From: Oceanospirillales bacterium
GTDB taxonomy: Bacteria; Pseudomonadota; Gammaproteobacteria; Pseudomonadales; Endozoicomonadaceae
Length of the DNA stretch: 49,200 nt
Direction: 5' to 3'
Assembly (NCBI GenBank): GCA_004762125.1
Contig: SIHQ01000019.1
Coordinates: 1 to 49,200 of the forward strand
Below, piece after piece: positions 1 to 9,900 of this stretch. Numbering within the stretch: position 1 is the first letter of the stretch; the number at the start of each line of letters is the position of its first letter. The notes below the pieces were generated by a model. The model ran no database searches and was not told the DNA's origin. It worked only from the letters and a program-made list of their open reading frames with translations. The translations under genes were made by a program, and so were the position numbers.

Positions 1-16
1 GTTCTACAGGTTTCGG

Positions 17-93
<77 letters not shown>

Positions 94-158
94 CTTACTT
101 TTTAGTAGAGAAAACGAACACGACAGTCTTTACCAGAGTCGAGTTCTACAGGTTTCGG

Positions 159-235
<77 letters not shown>

Positions 236-240
236 ATTTC

Positions 241-268
241 AAGCCGGTTAATTCGGCTTTTATTTTAT
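241..268 (+). terminator. Intrinsic terminator of the tRNA unit
   Basis: A six-base-pair stem (aagccg 241-246 with cggctt 254-259) and a seven-base loop are followed by a T-rich tract. It sits just after the second tRNA and before the patatin gene. Confidence 0.7.
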
Positions 269-276
269 CTGGTCCC

Positions 277-1179
277 ATGAACAGCGCCTCTTCCAGCATC
301 ATCTCCTCAAGCAATCCTGTTAAGACAGCTCTTATTGTCGAAGGCGGCGGTATGCGTGGTATTTTCTCAGCTGGCGTTCTTGATGCCTTTCTTGATAAAA
401 GACACCGACAGTTTGACTCCTACTACGGCGTATCCGCCGGTGCTCTAAACCTGCTTTCCTATATCAATAACCAGCGCGGACGAAATCTAGAGATCTATAC
501 CGGTGCCTGCCTTGATCCCAGATTTATCAGCATCAAACGCCATATAAAAGGTGGCAACTTGTTTGATCTTGACTGGTTATTTGATCGCATCAATAGCCTG
601 TATTTCGACCAACAGCGCTTTCGACAAAATCTCAAAGGTAAGTCCTTTAATATTGTCACAACCTGTTCCAATACCGGATACCCGGTCTACCACCAAATTG
701 ATGAACATTCTGATCTTGATTCGTTATTCAAGATTCTGAAAGCATCCAGTGCTCTACCCATGATCTACCGTCAACCTATTGATATTGACGGCAGACATCT
801 GGTGGATGGCACCATGGCTGATCCGATGCCCATAATGAAAGCCGTTGAAGACGGGCATCAGCACATTATTTTGGTTCGGACTCGGGAAAGCGATTATCGA
901 AAGAAACCCTCCTCAGGCAATCGCTTGATGGCCTGGCAGTTTCGAAAACAGCCCGAATTGGCTCAACTAATCAAGCAACAATATCGAATCTACAACGAAG
1001 CCCTTGATCAGATTAAAGAGCTGAAACAGCAAGGCATTCGCATCACTGAAATCGCACCGCAATCAAAACTTGCCTGCACCCGCAGCACCAGAAATCGTAC
1101 TCGACTGGTTTCGGATTATCATCGAGGTTACAGCGAAGGCTATGCCTTACTGAACCAGCACATTACCACTACCGAATAA
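277..1179 (+). CDS. Patatin-like phospholipase (YjjU-type)
   Basis: A 300-residue predicted serine lipase of the bacterial patatin family, probably a cytoplasmic or membrane-associated acyl hydrolase; its substrate is unknown. The oxyanion-hole motif GGGMRG is at residues 23-28, the nucleophile elbow GVSAG puts the catalytic serine at Ser53, and the D-G dyad gives Asp177. This is the Ser-Asp dyad of patatins. Length and the GGGMRG/GVSAG pattern fit the E. coli YjjU group. It has no signal peptide or membrane segment. It starts at ATG 277, just after the tRNA terminator, with no strong ribosome binding site, so an internal start is possible. The first 15 residues are Ser-rich and poorly conserved in character. 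Confidence 0.85.
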   Translation: MNSASSSIISSSNPVKTALIVEGGGMRGIFSAGVLDAFLDKRHRQFDSYYGVSAGALNLLSYINNQRGRNLEIYTGACLDPRFISIKRHIKGGNLFDLDWLFDRINSLYFDQQRFRQNLKGKSFNIVTTCSNTGYPVYHQIDEHSDLDSLFKILKASSALPMIYRQPIDIDGRHLVDGTMADPMPIMKAVEDGHQHIILVRTRESDYRKKPSSGNRLMAWQFRKQPELAQLIKQQYRIYNEALDQIKELKQQGIRITEIAPQSKLACTRSTRNRTRLVSDYHRGYSEGYALLNQHITTTE

Positions 1180-1363
1180 GCCTTACTGGGGTTTATTCGA
1201 TTCCTTTCTTTATAGTCAATTTTTTACTTTCTCTTTAACCTCCTACACTGGCTTTCTTGCTGATCAACGCTAGTCTTGGTGTGAAAATTCAGGCTTAGGT
1301 TGCTGGCAGCTGATTATTCCAAACTTGGTTGAATCAGTTGCTTGCCAGTTATGAGGTTTGACC

Positions 1364-1942
1364 ATGCCAAGGCAGATACTGGTGCCCGTTGCAAATGGCT
1401 GCGAAGAAATAGAAGCAGTTACTATTATTGACACACTGAGACGAGCCGGAGCCCAGGTCACTATTGCTGCCTGTACCTCGGATCACGTTCTGGACATCAA
1501 AGCATCCAGAGGACTTCACTTTGTAGCCGACTGTCATATCGAAAATTGCATTGATAATAACTACCACCTGATTGCCCTTCCCGGAGGCATGCCTGGTTCA
1601 GCCCACCTCAGAGACTGCCAGCCTTTAGCTGAAATGCTGGCACGACAACAAGCATCTGATCGATGGTATGCCGCCATATGCGCTGCTGCTGCGGTGGTAC
1701 TCGCACACCATTCGCTGCTAGATAATGTCAGAGCGACATGTTACCCCAGTTTTTTTGATCAGCTTGAAGGCGCTCTTACTCAACCAGGTGACCCTGTAGT
1801 GGTTGATGCGAAAAAGAAAGTCATCACCGCTCAGGGACCCGGTTGTGCTATGGCGTTCAGTTTTGCTCTGATTGATGCTGTATATGGTAAGGATGCCTAC
1901 CGACCAATAGCTAAACAGATGCTGGCGGACTGGGCTTTATAG
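1364..1942 (+). CDS. DJ-1/PfpI family protein (YajL-like)
   Basis: A 192-residue protein of the DJ-1/ThiJ/PfpI superfamily. Residues 1-20 (PRQILVPVANGCEEIEAV) match the DJ-1/YajL N-terminus, including the conserved Glu14/Glu15. The nucleophile elbow at residues 102-109 places the reactive cysteine at Cys106, the position used in human DJ-1 and E. coli YajL. Family members protect against oxidative and carbonyl stress, and a deglycase activity has been claimed and disputed. The ATG at 1364 is preferred over an upstream TTG at 1358 because GAGG at 1353-1356 lies seven bases before it. The gene stands alone, with a terminator downstream. Confidence 0.85.
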   Translation: MPRQILVPVANGCEEIEAVTIIDTLRRAGAQVTIAACTSDHVLDIKASRGLHFVADCHIENCIDNNYHLIALPGGMPGSAHLRDCQPLAEMLARQQASDRWYAAICAAAAVVLAHHSLLDNVRATCYPSFFDQLEGALTQPGDPVVVDAKKKVITAQGPGCAMAFSFALIDAVYGKDAYRPIAKQMLADWAL

Positions 1943-1952
1943 CCATAACTCG

Positions 1953-1990
1953 AAGTGCTGACAGCAGACTGGCCTGACAGCACTTTTTTA
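1953..1990 (+). terminator. Intrinsic terminator after the DJ-1 family gene
   Basis: A twelve-base stem with one mismatch (1953-1964 with 1974-1985) is followed by a run of T to 1989. It starts 11 bases after the stop codon. Confidence 0.8.
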
Positions 1991-2059
1991 CAAAAAACAG
2001 GGTTTAGAAAAAAGCATTCTGGACGCTAGAGATATATACAATTGTCCAGAGGTATCTTC

Positions 2060-2491
2060 ATGGAAAGCATCATCCTTCTTATCATCTGTTTCCTTGCTCT
2101 TTATCAACTGAGCGTACGCCAAAACAGAATAGCCAACCAACTGATCGCCCACACTTACAGTCGCTTTGAACGACGTTACAATAAAGTGACGTACAGCTGT
2201 CCGGACTCAGAAGTAGTGCTGAAAGATGTTCGTTCTATCCCGGGCATCCCAATGATCCCCTCTATACACTATACGGCGAAAGCCTTATGCATGACGGAGC
2301 AGAAAGAGTGGTTCTGGTTTGAGGCAAGCATCAAATTTATGAGAGTACAGTCCACCAACATCGTTCCGGTAAAACGAACCGATGCCAAAAAAGCACTTCA
2401 GGGTGAACATGAATTATTGTTGGAATTTTTTCCTGAAGAAAAAAATTCACAACAAAATTCTGATGTTAAACCGGAAACAACCAGTCAGTAG
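2060..2491 (+). CDS. Small membrane-anchored protein of unknown function
   Basis: I do not recognise this 143-residue protein. A single hydrophobic segment at residues 3-18 (SIILLIICFLALYQLS) looks like an uncleaved N-terminal anchor. A basic stretch and a mixed soluble domain of about 100 residues follow, and the tail is acidic then polar (FFPEEKN onward). The ATG at 2060 is chosen because AGAGG at 2048-2052 lies seven bases upstream; a TTG at 2042 in the same frame is less likely. It has its own space between the DJ-1 terminator and the convergent fadD gene. Composition resembles neighbouring core genes. Confidence 0.6.
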   Translation: MESIILLIICFLALYQLSVRQNRIANQLIAHTYSRFERRYNKVTYSCPDSEVVLKDVRSIPGIPMIPSIHYTAKALCMTEQKEWFWFEASIKFMRVQSTNIVPVKRTDAKKALQGEHELLLEFFPEEKNSQQNSDVKPETTSQ

Positions 2492-2575
2492 TTGATTCCG
2501 GCCATATCCAGATAAGACCTAGCTCATACCTTCAGCAGTGCAGAAAAGCACTACTCATTCCTTCACAGTATTTTT

Positions 2576-4282
2576 TCAAGCTTGTTCCATAGCTTCCGCT
2601 CTGAGATCTTTTCTCAGAATCTTGCCAACAGCCGTCATAGGCAGCTCACTGCGAAACTCGATATCCTTGGGTACTTTATAAGCCGTCAAATGCTCTCGGC
2701 AATAGGCCTGGACATCTTCTTTTGTTAAATCGTTGTCAGACGGTACTACGAACAATTTGATACGCTCACCAGTCACCTCATCAGATAAACCGATGGCTGC
2801 ACAGTTTTCAACCCGGTCAAAACCAGATACCACATCTTCAATTTCATTGGGATAAACATTAAAACCTGAAACCAGAATCATATCTTTTAGGCGGTCAACA
2901 ATCTGAACAAAGCCATCTTCTTTAATGATTGCCACATCACCGGTTTTCAACCAACCATCAGCACTGAGCACCTCTTCAGTGTCTTCCACCCTCCCCCAGT
3001 AACCTTTCATTACCTGTGGGCCTCTAACACAGAGCTCACCTCGCTCCCCGACTCCTACCGCATTACCATCCTCATCAATCGCTTTCAGCTCAGTACTGGA
3101 TACAGGCAGCCCTGCCGTCCCCAACTGTGATGAAGAACCTAAAGGATTCATACAGACGGCAGGAGAGCACTCCGTTAAGCCATAAGCTTCTGATACATGG
3201 CAGCCCGTCATTTTCAGCCAGCGAACACCCGTTTCATGTTGCAGAGCGGTTCCACCAGAAAGCGTCTGTTTCAGATTGCTGAAGTCACATTCCAGAAAAT
3301 CCGGATGATTCATCAGACTAACAAACAGAGTATTCAAGCCAATAAAACCTGTAAACGGCCATGGCTTCATAAATTTAATAAAGGTTTTGGTGTCTCTGGG
3401 GTTGGCAATCAAAACACTCTGATTACCCATAAACGGCATACAAAGCAAATGCACTGTGAAAGCATAAATATGGTAAAGCGGCAGTGGCGCAATAACAATT
3501 TCACTCCCCTCTTCCTGCACAGCCTTGCCCTCTTCATCATGCTGAGACAACATAGCTTTGGCCTGAAGCATATTGGCAATCAGGTTTCGCTGAGTCAGCT
3601 CTGCGCCTTTGGCAACACCAGTAGTACCGCCGGTGTACTGAAGAACTGCCGGCATATCACAGGTCGGTGGATTCTCAAGGGTTCTGTAAGAATAAGCCTC
3701 CCCTTTACTCAATGCTGCTCGAAAGCCTACCGCATTAGGTAGATTAAACGGCTGCACCATCTTTTTAATATGCTTGGCAGCAAAGTTAAGCACTTGGCGT
3801 TTCGGGGCTGGCATCATATCAGCTACACGAGTCACAATCAGATGCTCAATCTTCGTTTCAGGCAGAACTTCTTCAACCAAGTGGCCAAAGTTATCCATAA
3901 AGATCAGAGCCTTTGCCCCTGAATCATTGAACTGATGGAGCATCTCCCGGGCAGTGTACAAAGGATTGGTGTTGACGATAGTCAGCCCTGCCCTAATAGC
4001 ACCATAAGCTACTATGGGATATTGCAGCAGATTCGGCATTTGAATGGCAATACGATCTCCTGGCTGCAGACTGGTACATTCCCGAAGATAATTGGCAAAC
4101 TGCTGACTGTAGCGATCAACATCAGCAAAATTCAGAGTATGACCGATCCCCGTGAAGGCAGGCCTATCTGCATGGCTGACCAGTAATTCATCAATAATAC
4201 TGACCAGATTTGGGTAAATATCAGGATTAATCGTATCTTCTACGCCTGCAGGGCGTTTACCCTGCCAGAAGGATGCTTCCAT
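2576..4282 (-). CDS. fadD: Long-chain-fatty-acid--CoA ligase
   Basis: A 568-residue acyl-CoA synthetase of the ANL adenylating superfamily. It activates fatty acids with ATP and CoA for beta-oxidation or lipid synthesis, acting at the inner membrane face. The P-loop-like motif YTGGTTGVAKGAE is in the middle of the chain. Further motifs are YGLTECSP, the hinge region GWLKTGDVAII, and the C-terminal catalytic lysine context TAVGKILRKDLR. The N-terminus (MEASFWQGKRPAGVEDTI) and the length match proteobacterial FadD. The gene is monocistronic and divergent from the T3SS genes, with a 266-base AT-rich gap holding both promoters. Confidence 0.93.
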   Translation of the reverse strand: MEASFWQGKRPAGVEDTINPDIYPNLVSIIDELLVSHADRPAFTGIGHTLNFADVDRYSQQFANYLRECTSLQPGDRIAIQMPNLLQYPIVAYGAIRAGLTIVNTNPLYTAREMLHQFNDSGAKALIFMDNFGHLVEEVLPETKIEHLIVTRVADMMPAPKRQVLNFAAKHIKKMVQPFNLPNAVGFRAALSKGEAYSYRTLENPPTCDMPAVLQYTGGTTGVAKGAELTQRNLIANMLQAKAMLSQHDEEGKAVQEEGSEIVIAPLPLYHIYAFTVHLLCMPFMGNQSVLIANPRDTKTFIKFMKPWPFTGFIGLNTLFVSLMNHPDFLECDFSNLKQTLSGGTALQHETGVRWLKMTGCHVSEAYGLTECSPAVCMNPLGSSSQLGTAGLPVSSTELKAIDEDGNAVGVGERGELCVRGPQVMKGYWGRVEDTEEVLSADGWLKTGDVAIIKEDGFVQIVDRLKDMILVSGFNVYPNEIEDVVSGFDRVENCAAIGLSDEVTGERIKLFVVPSDNDLTKEDVQAYCREHLTAYKVPKDIEFRSELPMTAVGKILRKDLRAEAMEQA

Positions 4283-4548
4283 AATGCCAGCTCTCTTATT
4301 TTTCTTGTTGTTTTTTTTATCACTTATCCGGCATTAGCTGCTGTTTGCTATCCCAGACATTAGGTGTGTAACAATGTAAAACCCTGCCGGAGCAAAAGCT
4401 ATTTTGCCAGCATTTTCCTGCTTTTTTATAGTTTATTTAACGTTTTCAGGCATTTCCCCTCAATAAATCATTACTGGCAATGATAAATAGTTTCAAATAG
4501 TCTTATAAAGATAATACTGCCAAGTCACTACCGGAATGGAAGCTGGTC

Positions 4549-6027
4549 ATGAGTGAGTTTTACCTGAAAATTCTCTCGGGCAACCATCTGGGTGCCGAGA
4601 TTCCTCTTGAACCGGGTCAACATACCCTGGGAAGAGGAGATGACAGCGATCTGGTTCTTTCCGACGCATCTCTGGCCGACGTTGAACTGACTCTGACCAT
4701 TTCCGAAGAAGGTCAAATCCTTGTATCAGCCTGGAATGATGACGGCCTTCTCTACCTGAACGGCTTACCGGCTGGCACAAACTTTCCTGTCAATCATTTC
4801 GATATTATTACCTCCAGTAATCTTTTTTTCTCCCTCGGCCCTGCTGACAGTGATTGGCCAGATCAGCCTTTGCCCGAGTTGCAACGAGCCGAACCGGAAC
4901 TGGGGCCTGAAAACGGCGATACTGAAACAGTCCAGCCATCAGAAGAGGACGAACAAAGATTTCTGGAAGAGCTCGATTTTCCTGATGACCGTGAGCCTTC
5001 AGATAATAAATCGTCAGCAAAACCGGCAGCCATCAGTGATCATGAATCCGTCACTGAAGACAGCGAGGATGAGAACGAAGATAATCCTTTCGCTGATATT
5101 GATAAGAAGTGGTTAATCGGTATTCCTGTAGGCATGTTGCTCATTCTGCTGTCAATCATCATTCTCAGCCTTTCAGGCTCCTCTGATGAACCTGACTTGG
5201 CCGACTACCTGCAACAAGCCAAGAATGTCAGGGCAGAGTTGAGACAGAAAAACGTTAAATTGAAAGAACTACCAGACAAAAGCATTCTCGTGTCCGGTTA
5301 CATCATGACGATCAATGACAAGCAGAATTTCCAGAGAAGCCTTCGAGAACGAGGTATTCCTTTTACATCACAACTTGTCATCATGAATGAGCTGAGGGTT
5401 AACGCCGACTTAATCCTGAAAAACAGAGGCTATAAGTCACTCAGCCTTGAACTGGATAACTCTCCTGGTTCGTTGGTCATGACCGGTTATGTCAGTAGTT
5501 CTGAAGAACTGAACAAAATTGTTTCGATGCTGAAGCAGGAGGTACATGGGCTGGTTTCTGTTGTGGATCAGGTCGAGAATCAAACTGGTCGAGTTAACAC
5601 CTTAAAGTCCATGTTGAGAGAAAAAGGACTGGCACCGCGCATCCACCTCATCCAAAAACCCGGCGAGATTACTTTAGAAGGCCACCTACTGGACGATGAA
5701 CAGGTATACAACCTGAATAATATCGTCAACACATTCAGAAAGAGATATGGCAACCGTCCTGAATTGAAGCTTGCCACAAAAAATGCCGGATCTCCCGGCA
5801 AGGCTGTTGGCCCCCTGAGCCCATCGTTGAGTATCAAGGGCGTCAGCATGGGTAGAGTGCCTTACGTAGTCATGGAAGATGGCGTTAAATACCTGATGGG
5901 AGCCAAGCTGGCCAACGGGTATATAATTGAAGATATCAATCTTGAGTATCTGCTGTTGACCAAAGGTACCAACCGGATCAAATATCGTCTTGGAGGGAAC
6001 CGTGGCGAAACACAAAGCAAACAGTGA
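4549..6027 (+). CDS. sctD: Type III secretion inner membrane ring protein SctD (YscD-like)
   Basis: A 492-residue component of the injectisome inner membrane ring. Residues 1-100 form the cytoplasmic FHA-like domain (HTLGRGDDSDLVLSD is the typical FHA strand-loop). Residues about 101-187 are a strongly acidic linker. One transmembrane helix spans about 188-210 (WLIGIPVGMLLILLSIIIL). The rest is periplasmic and holds repeated small alpha/beta ring-building folds. This is the YscD/PscD layout, with a somewhat longer linker than in Yersinia. GGAAG lies six bases before ATG 4549. It is the first gene of a four-gene block D-E-F-G, the order seen in the Yersinia ysc operon. Confidence 0.88.
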   Translation: MSEFYLKILSGNHLGAEIPLEPGQHTLGRGDDSDLVLSDASLADVELTLTISEEGQILVSAWNDDGLLYLNGLPAGTNFPVNHFDIITSSNLFFSLGPADSDWPDQPLPELQRAEPELGPENGDTETVQPSEEDEQRFLEELDFPDDREPSDNKSSAKPAAISDHESVTEDSEDENEDNPFADIDKKWLIGIPVGMLLILLSIIILSLSGSSDEPDLADYLQQAKNVRAELRQKNVKLKELPDKSILVSGYIMTINDKQNFQRSLRERGIPFTSQLVIMNELRVNADLILKNRGYKSLSLELDNSPGSLVMTGYVSSSEELNKIVSMLKQEVHGLVSVVDQVENQTGRVNTLKSMLREKGLAPRIHLIQKPGEITLEGHLLDDEQVYNLNNIVNTFRKRYGNRPELKLATKNAGSPGKAVGPLSPSLSIKGVSMGRVPYVVMEDGVKYLMGAKLANGYIIEDINLEYLLLTKGTNRIKYRLGGNRGETQSKQ

Positions 6028-6256
6028 GCAGGTGCACCTTTCTGACCTCGAAGAGCAGCTTATCACCGATGATGATGGCAACCTTCGTGAGCAGTTGTTG
6101 AAAGATTTGGTGGATGAAGCCATGCAACTCAAATCCGAACAGGGTGCTGGACTGTCTCCTGACGAATTTGACCGAAACAGCTCTATGATTACTGCCATTC
6201 TGGCTGCTGCTGAAGTTGTCGAGCAGACCTGGAGCAAGCATCACGGAAAGGGTTGA
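6002..6256 (+). CDS. Probable SctE-type needle co-chaperone (YscE position)
   Basis: An 84-residue acidic, helical protein between sctD and sctF, where Yersinia has yscE. YscE and YscG together hold the needle subunit YscF before export, and a YscG-like gene lies two genes downstream. Sequence similarity to YscE is not obvious by eye, so the call rests on position, size and helical composition. GTG 6002 is preferred: GGAGG at 5992-5996 lies five bases upstream. A TTG at 5990 in the same frame would overlap that site. The gene overlaps the end of sctD by 26 bases, suggesting translational coupling. Confidence 0.6.
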   Translation: MAKHKANSEQVHLSDLEEQLITDDDGNLREQLLKDLVDEAMQLKSEQGAGLSPDEFDRNSSMITAILAAAEVVEQTWSKHHGKG

Positions 6257-6275
6257 ACCCTGAAAGGAAATCACC

Positions 6276-6533
6276 ATGAGTTCTACTGGCGGCGGCGGTA
6301 ACACACAGAGCCTGAAATTTAATTTTGATGATGTTCAGGCCAAACTCGGTCAAACAGCCGAGACACTAAACAATGACTTATCCGCAAAGATATCGTCAAT
6401 GGACCCTAACAACACTAAAGACATGGTCGAGTTTCAAGTCATGTTTAACAAATACATGGTGGTTGAAGGTTTGAGGTCGAGCATTATCAAATCCATCAAG
6501 GATACCTTACAGAGTATTATTCAGAAGCTCTGA
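6276..6533 (+). CDS. sctF: Type III secretion needle subunit SctF (YscF/PrgI family)
   Basis: An 85-residue protein that polymerises into the extracellular needle. The N-terminus is Gly/Ser-rich and flexible, and two helices flank the P-x-x turn region (SSMDPNNTKDMVEFQVMFNK). The C-terminal helix ends in IKSIKDTLQSIIQKL, closely resembling the YscF ending VRSMKDLMQGILQKF. Needle subunits are normally 80-90 residues, so the length fits. AAGGAAA lies upstream of the ATG. The gene starts 19 bases after the YscE-position gene. Confidence 0.9.
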   Translation: MSSTGGGGNTQSLKFNFDDVQAKLGQTAETLNNDLSAKISSMDPNNTKDMVEFQVMFNKYMVVEGLRSSIIKSIKDTLQSIIQKL

Positions 6534-6564
6534 TAATAGACAGAATTAACAGGAGAAAATAACC

Positions 6565-6939
6565 ATGGTCAGCGACGAAACCATCAAAAAAATTGCCGAC
6601 ATCGGCTTCATGGCTGCTACCAATGGTATGTCCAAGCACGCATTTGGTATTTTCTGTGCTCTCGAAAAGGTTCGCCCGGACAGCGTTTTACCCAGCCTTG
6701 GTTTCGCCACCGTTTTCATCAATAAGAAAATGAATCAGGAAGCGCTGGAGATTCTCCATAAAGAAGCCATGCCCAAAGATCCTGACAGTCCTGCAGTAAA
6801 AGCCTTTATCGGACTAGCCCTTATGCTGGAAGGCCGAAATAAGGAAAGTGAAAACACTTTAAGCTCTGTATCAGCTACTGGAGAAGTAGAAGCCAGAGCT
6901 ATGGCTGAGGAACTACTGGCCGAAATTCGTCAGGGGTAA
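6565..6939 (+). CDS. sctG: Type III secretion needle chaperone SctG (YscG-like TPR protein)
   Basis: A 124-residue TPR-type helical protein. Residues about 15-110 form three helix-turn-helix repeats (GMSKHAFGIFCALEKVRPDS, then MNQEALEILHKEAM, then AVKAFIGLALMLEGRNKESE). YscG-family proteins bind the needle subunit's C-terminal helix in the cytoplasm and stop premature polymerisation. Position directly after sctF and size (YscG is about 115 residues) support this. AGGAG lies upstream of the ATG. The stop codon sits one base from the stop of the convergent 1130-residue gene, leaving no room for a terminator between them. Confidence 0.8.
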   Translation: MVSDETIKKIADIGFMAATNGMSKHAFGIFCALEKVRPDSVLPSLGFATVFINKKMNQEALEILHKEAMPKDPDSPAVKAFIGLALMLEGRNKESENTLSSVSATGEVEARAMAEELLAEIRQG

Positions 6940-6940
6940 A

Positions 6941-9900
6941 TCAGGTCTCGGACCTTATAGATTTAATTCCAGCCGCTTCAATAAGATATTCTTTCATCGT
7001 TGAATCAAGATCTCGCCCTGGCTGACAGTGATGCTTTAACCAGTCATCCAGGGTCATCCGGTAATTCTTGATAAATCGTTCAAGCAGCTGTTCACTGGAT
7101 GCCAGCTTACCTACTTCTCCCATCAGTACTTCACAGGAATTAATTGAAAAGAAGTTTCCTGCAACCACCTGGGCTTTTTCTGTCGCTGTTACCCTGCTGC
7201 AACTGTGACTCAGAGGGATACGAGAAAAATAGGCATCACTCTGATCCATCAAAGACACATAGAAGCCGTCTGCCAACTCGCTTGTTGGTTCCTGCCACTG
7301 AGTTTCAAGCCATCGCTGACTCACCTCGGCAGTGCCAGTGATCCTTCGTGATATTCTACGAAAGTAATCATTCGTTTCCTGCAGTGACAATTGCTGAAAC
7401 ACCTTCTCAACGAATGTATAACGCTGCTGCTTTCTGATTGCCACGCAGTCCAACACCGGCTTATAACTGATTTCTTCCCGATTCAAGCGATCCAGTGACT
7501 TACACCAGATATCAGAATGATCAACTATGGCTCGAATGGCCTTTTCAAACCCTTCAACAATCTGCTCTGAATATTTTTCAGATAACGACGGCTGCTGATC
7601 ATCAAAAGGATGACGATGGCCATCTTCTATAAAGTTGCTGAGTACAGGTTGAAACAACTGAGCTGGACTCTCTTGCAAACAACCATTTTCCAGTTCATGG
7701 CTACAAAAATTCATTCTGTATGTATGAAACAACTCCCAAATATCCAACAGACCAGTATGTCCAAGACCCGTTTCCCTGAGTCCTCGAACAAAAGCCCCCT
7801 GTGGATTATGAATTTCATCCACCAGCCGCATAACGACAGGTCCCTGAAGAGGTGCCTCAGCATCAATCAAGTAAGGAACACCATTACTGACCAACACATT
7901 AAGTTGATGAACATCGCTCTGTCCGGTCATTAAACAAAAACCTAACAAAGCACCCAGAGCCTTTTGATAATCTCCGTAACTGGGAGCCGATGATCCAGTG
8001 ACCACATATTCTGTTAAGCCAAAATCACCCAAATCATCCTGCAAGGGAAGAATCTTATGAGAGGCCGGACAAGGATACTCATCCAACCATTCAGAAAGGC
8101 TGTCCATTAGCCCTCCCCTCCCTGTCAGGACAGCATCGACTTTCAGGTTTCGCTCCTTGTAAACAAGTTGTTCTCCATTATCCAGACCAAGTTTATAGAC
8201 TCGACCTGACTGCTCTGAGAACAGTGGTTCGACCTCAAGAATACACATAGCTTTCTGATCAACAGTGAAGAAGAGAGTGTTAATTTCACTCAAATGATCA
8301 TCAAACCGCGCTATTAAGCGACGGTACTGTTTCAACTCTTTTATAAATTGCCGCCTGCCATTACGAAGCCAGAAGGGATAACGTTCAGCAAGAACTGACA
8401 GTCCACCCTCTTTTTCAAGCTGGTTAAGAATTTGATGATAATCCTGAAGCTGATGCTCTTCTCTATACCAACAAATAGCTTGAAAGAGTCGACTGTCAAA
8501 ATGCTCTACAAAAATCCGAACAAGAGATTGCTGACAGGCAACAGAACTATTAACCGAGGTTTTCAGGCAGTGGACAAAGTGATTGACTACCGGCTTTAGC
8601 ATATTTGAGCGGGCAGCTTCAGGGTATACAACACCATTATCATCAGAACGATCGGGCAGCAAACATTGATAGGGGGCTTTCTTCTCCGCTTTATGATCAA
8701 TAGTTTTCAACAGGTGGTGCTTTAGCATCCAGCCAAGAACAACACCTGACGTATTCTTATCTTCAACCAGAGCCTGCAGCTCTGCCACTGTGGCTCCAGA
8801 AACCGCTTTATAGAGAATGGCCCGTACAACATTCCTATCTAATAAAAACCTTAACTGTTTATAAATAGAGCCCTGCTCTGATTGAAGATACACACGCAGT
8901 CCACGATCAGTGATTTTTAACCAGCTTTCTGCCTCTAGGTGACGGGAAGGGTAATGACCGAACGCATCAAGGTAGGGAGTCCCGAAATTTCGATGCTTCT
9001 GATACTGCCCATCAGTGTTCTGCCCTAAAGTTTCGACCAGCTTATGGTATTGAGCCATTATTACAGGCCAGTCAAATTGTTCTTCTGCTCTGCTTCGTGC
9101 CGCTGAACCCAATTCAGCGCGAAGTTCCTTGTCACCAAGAAGTCTATCCAATGCATCAGTCAGTTGTTCAACATTGACCGCTGTACTCTGTGCCTCAAAA
9201 AAGTTAGCTGCCGGTTTATTCATAAGGCTTAGAGGACGGCTGAATGACTCACAGGCAATAGTTTGTGTCTCTATCAAAAATCCGGACCGATCATGCTCTA
9301 TCAAATCTCTATGACCATTCCAGTCAGAGGCGATTACTGCCAACCTTGCTTTCATCGCTTCGAGAATTGATAGTCCAAAGCTTTCCTGAATATTGTCTGA
9401 AATTGAAACGAAAATATCTGACGCAGACAACAGCATCTGCTTACGCGGCTCATCAATAGACAACTCGAACCGAATACTGTCCTCAAGGTTCAGTTCATAG
9501 GCCATGGACGTCAGCATACGCACAGCCTCTGACCCCGGATCTCCCGCTCCGGCTATCACTAACTGAAACTCATGGTTTTTTTCTTGCTCAACCAAATTAT
9601 TCAATGTAATCAAAAGCGGTTGAAGATCCGCTTTATCCGAAGCCGTTATTCGACCAAGACAGAGAATGACGGATTTATTTTGGTCAAGTCCTAGCCCGGC
9701 TTTTAGCTCGGTCTTCATTTCACTACTAACCGGCCCACCAAAACTATCCTGCCCACCTGTTACTGACATACCCAGCGGCAACAGAGAAACTTGTCCGGAG
9801 TACGGAATAGCAACACCCACAGAATCAGACAGTGATGCACTGGCCGCCGATAGAAGCTTTGCCATTACTTTCTGCTGGGAAGTAGAACTGCATAAAATTC

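Noticed and set aside
3197-3742. Open frame opposite fadD
   Set aside because: It has no ribosome binding site or family match and lies wholly inside the strongly supported fadD gene. The same holds for long antisense frames over guaB, der, secD, hisS and rlmN.
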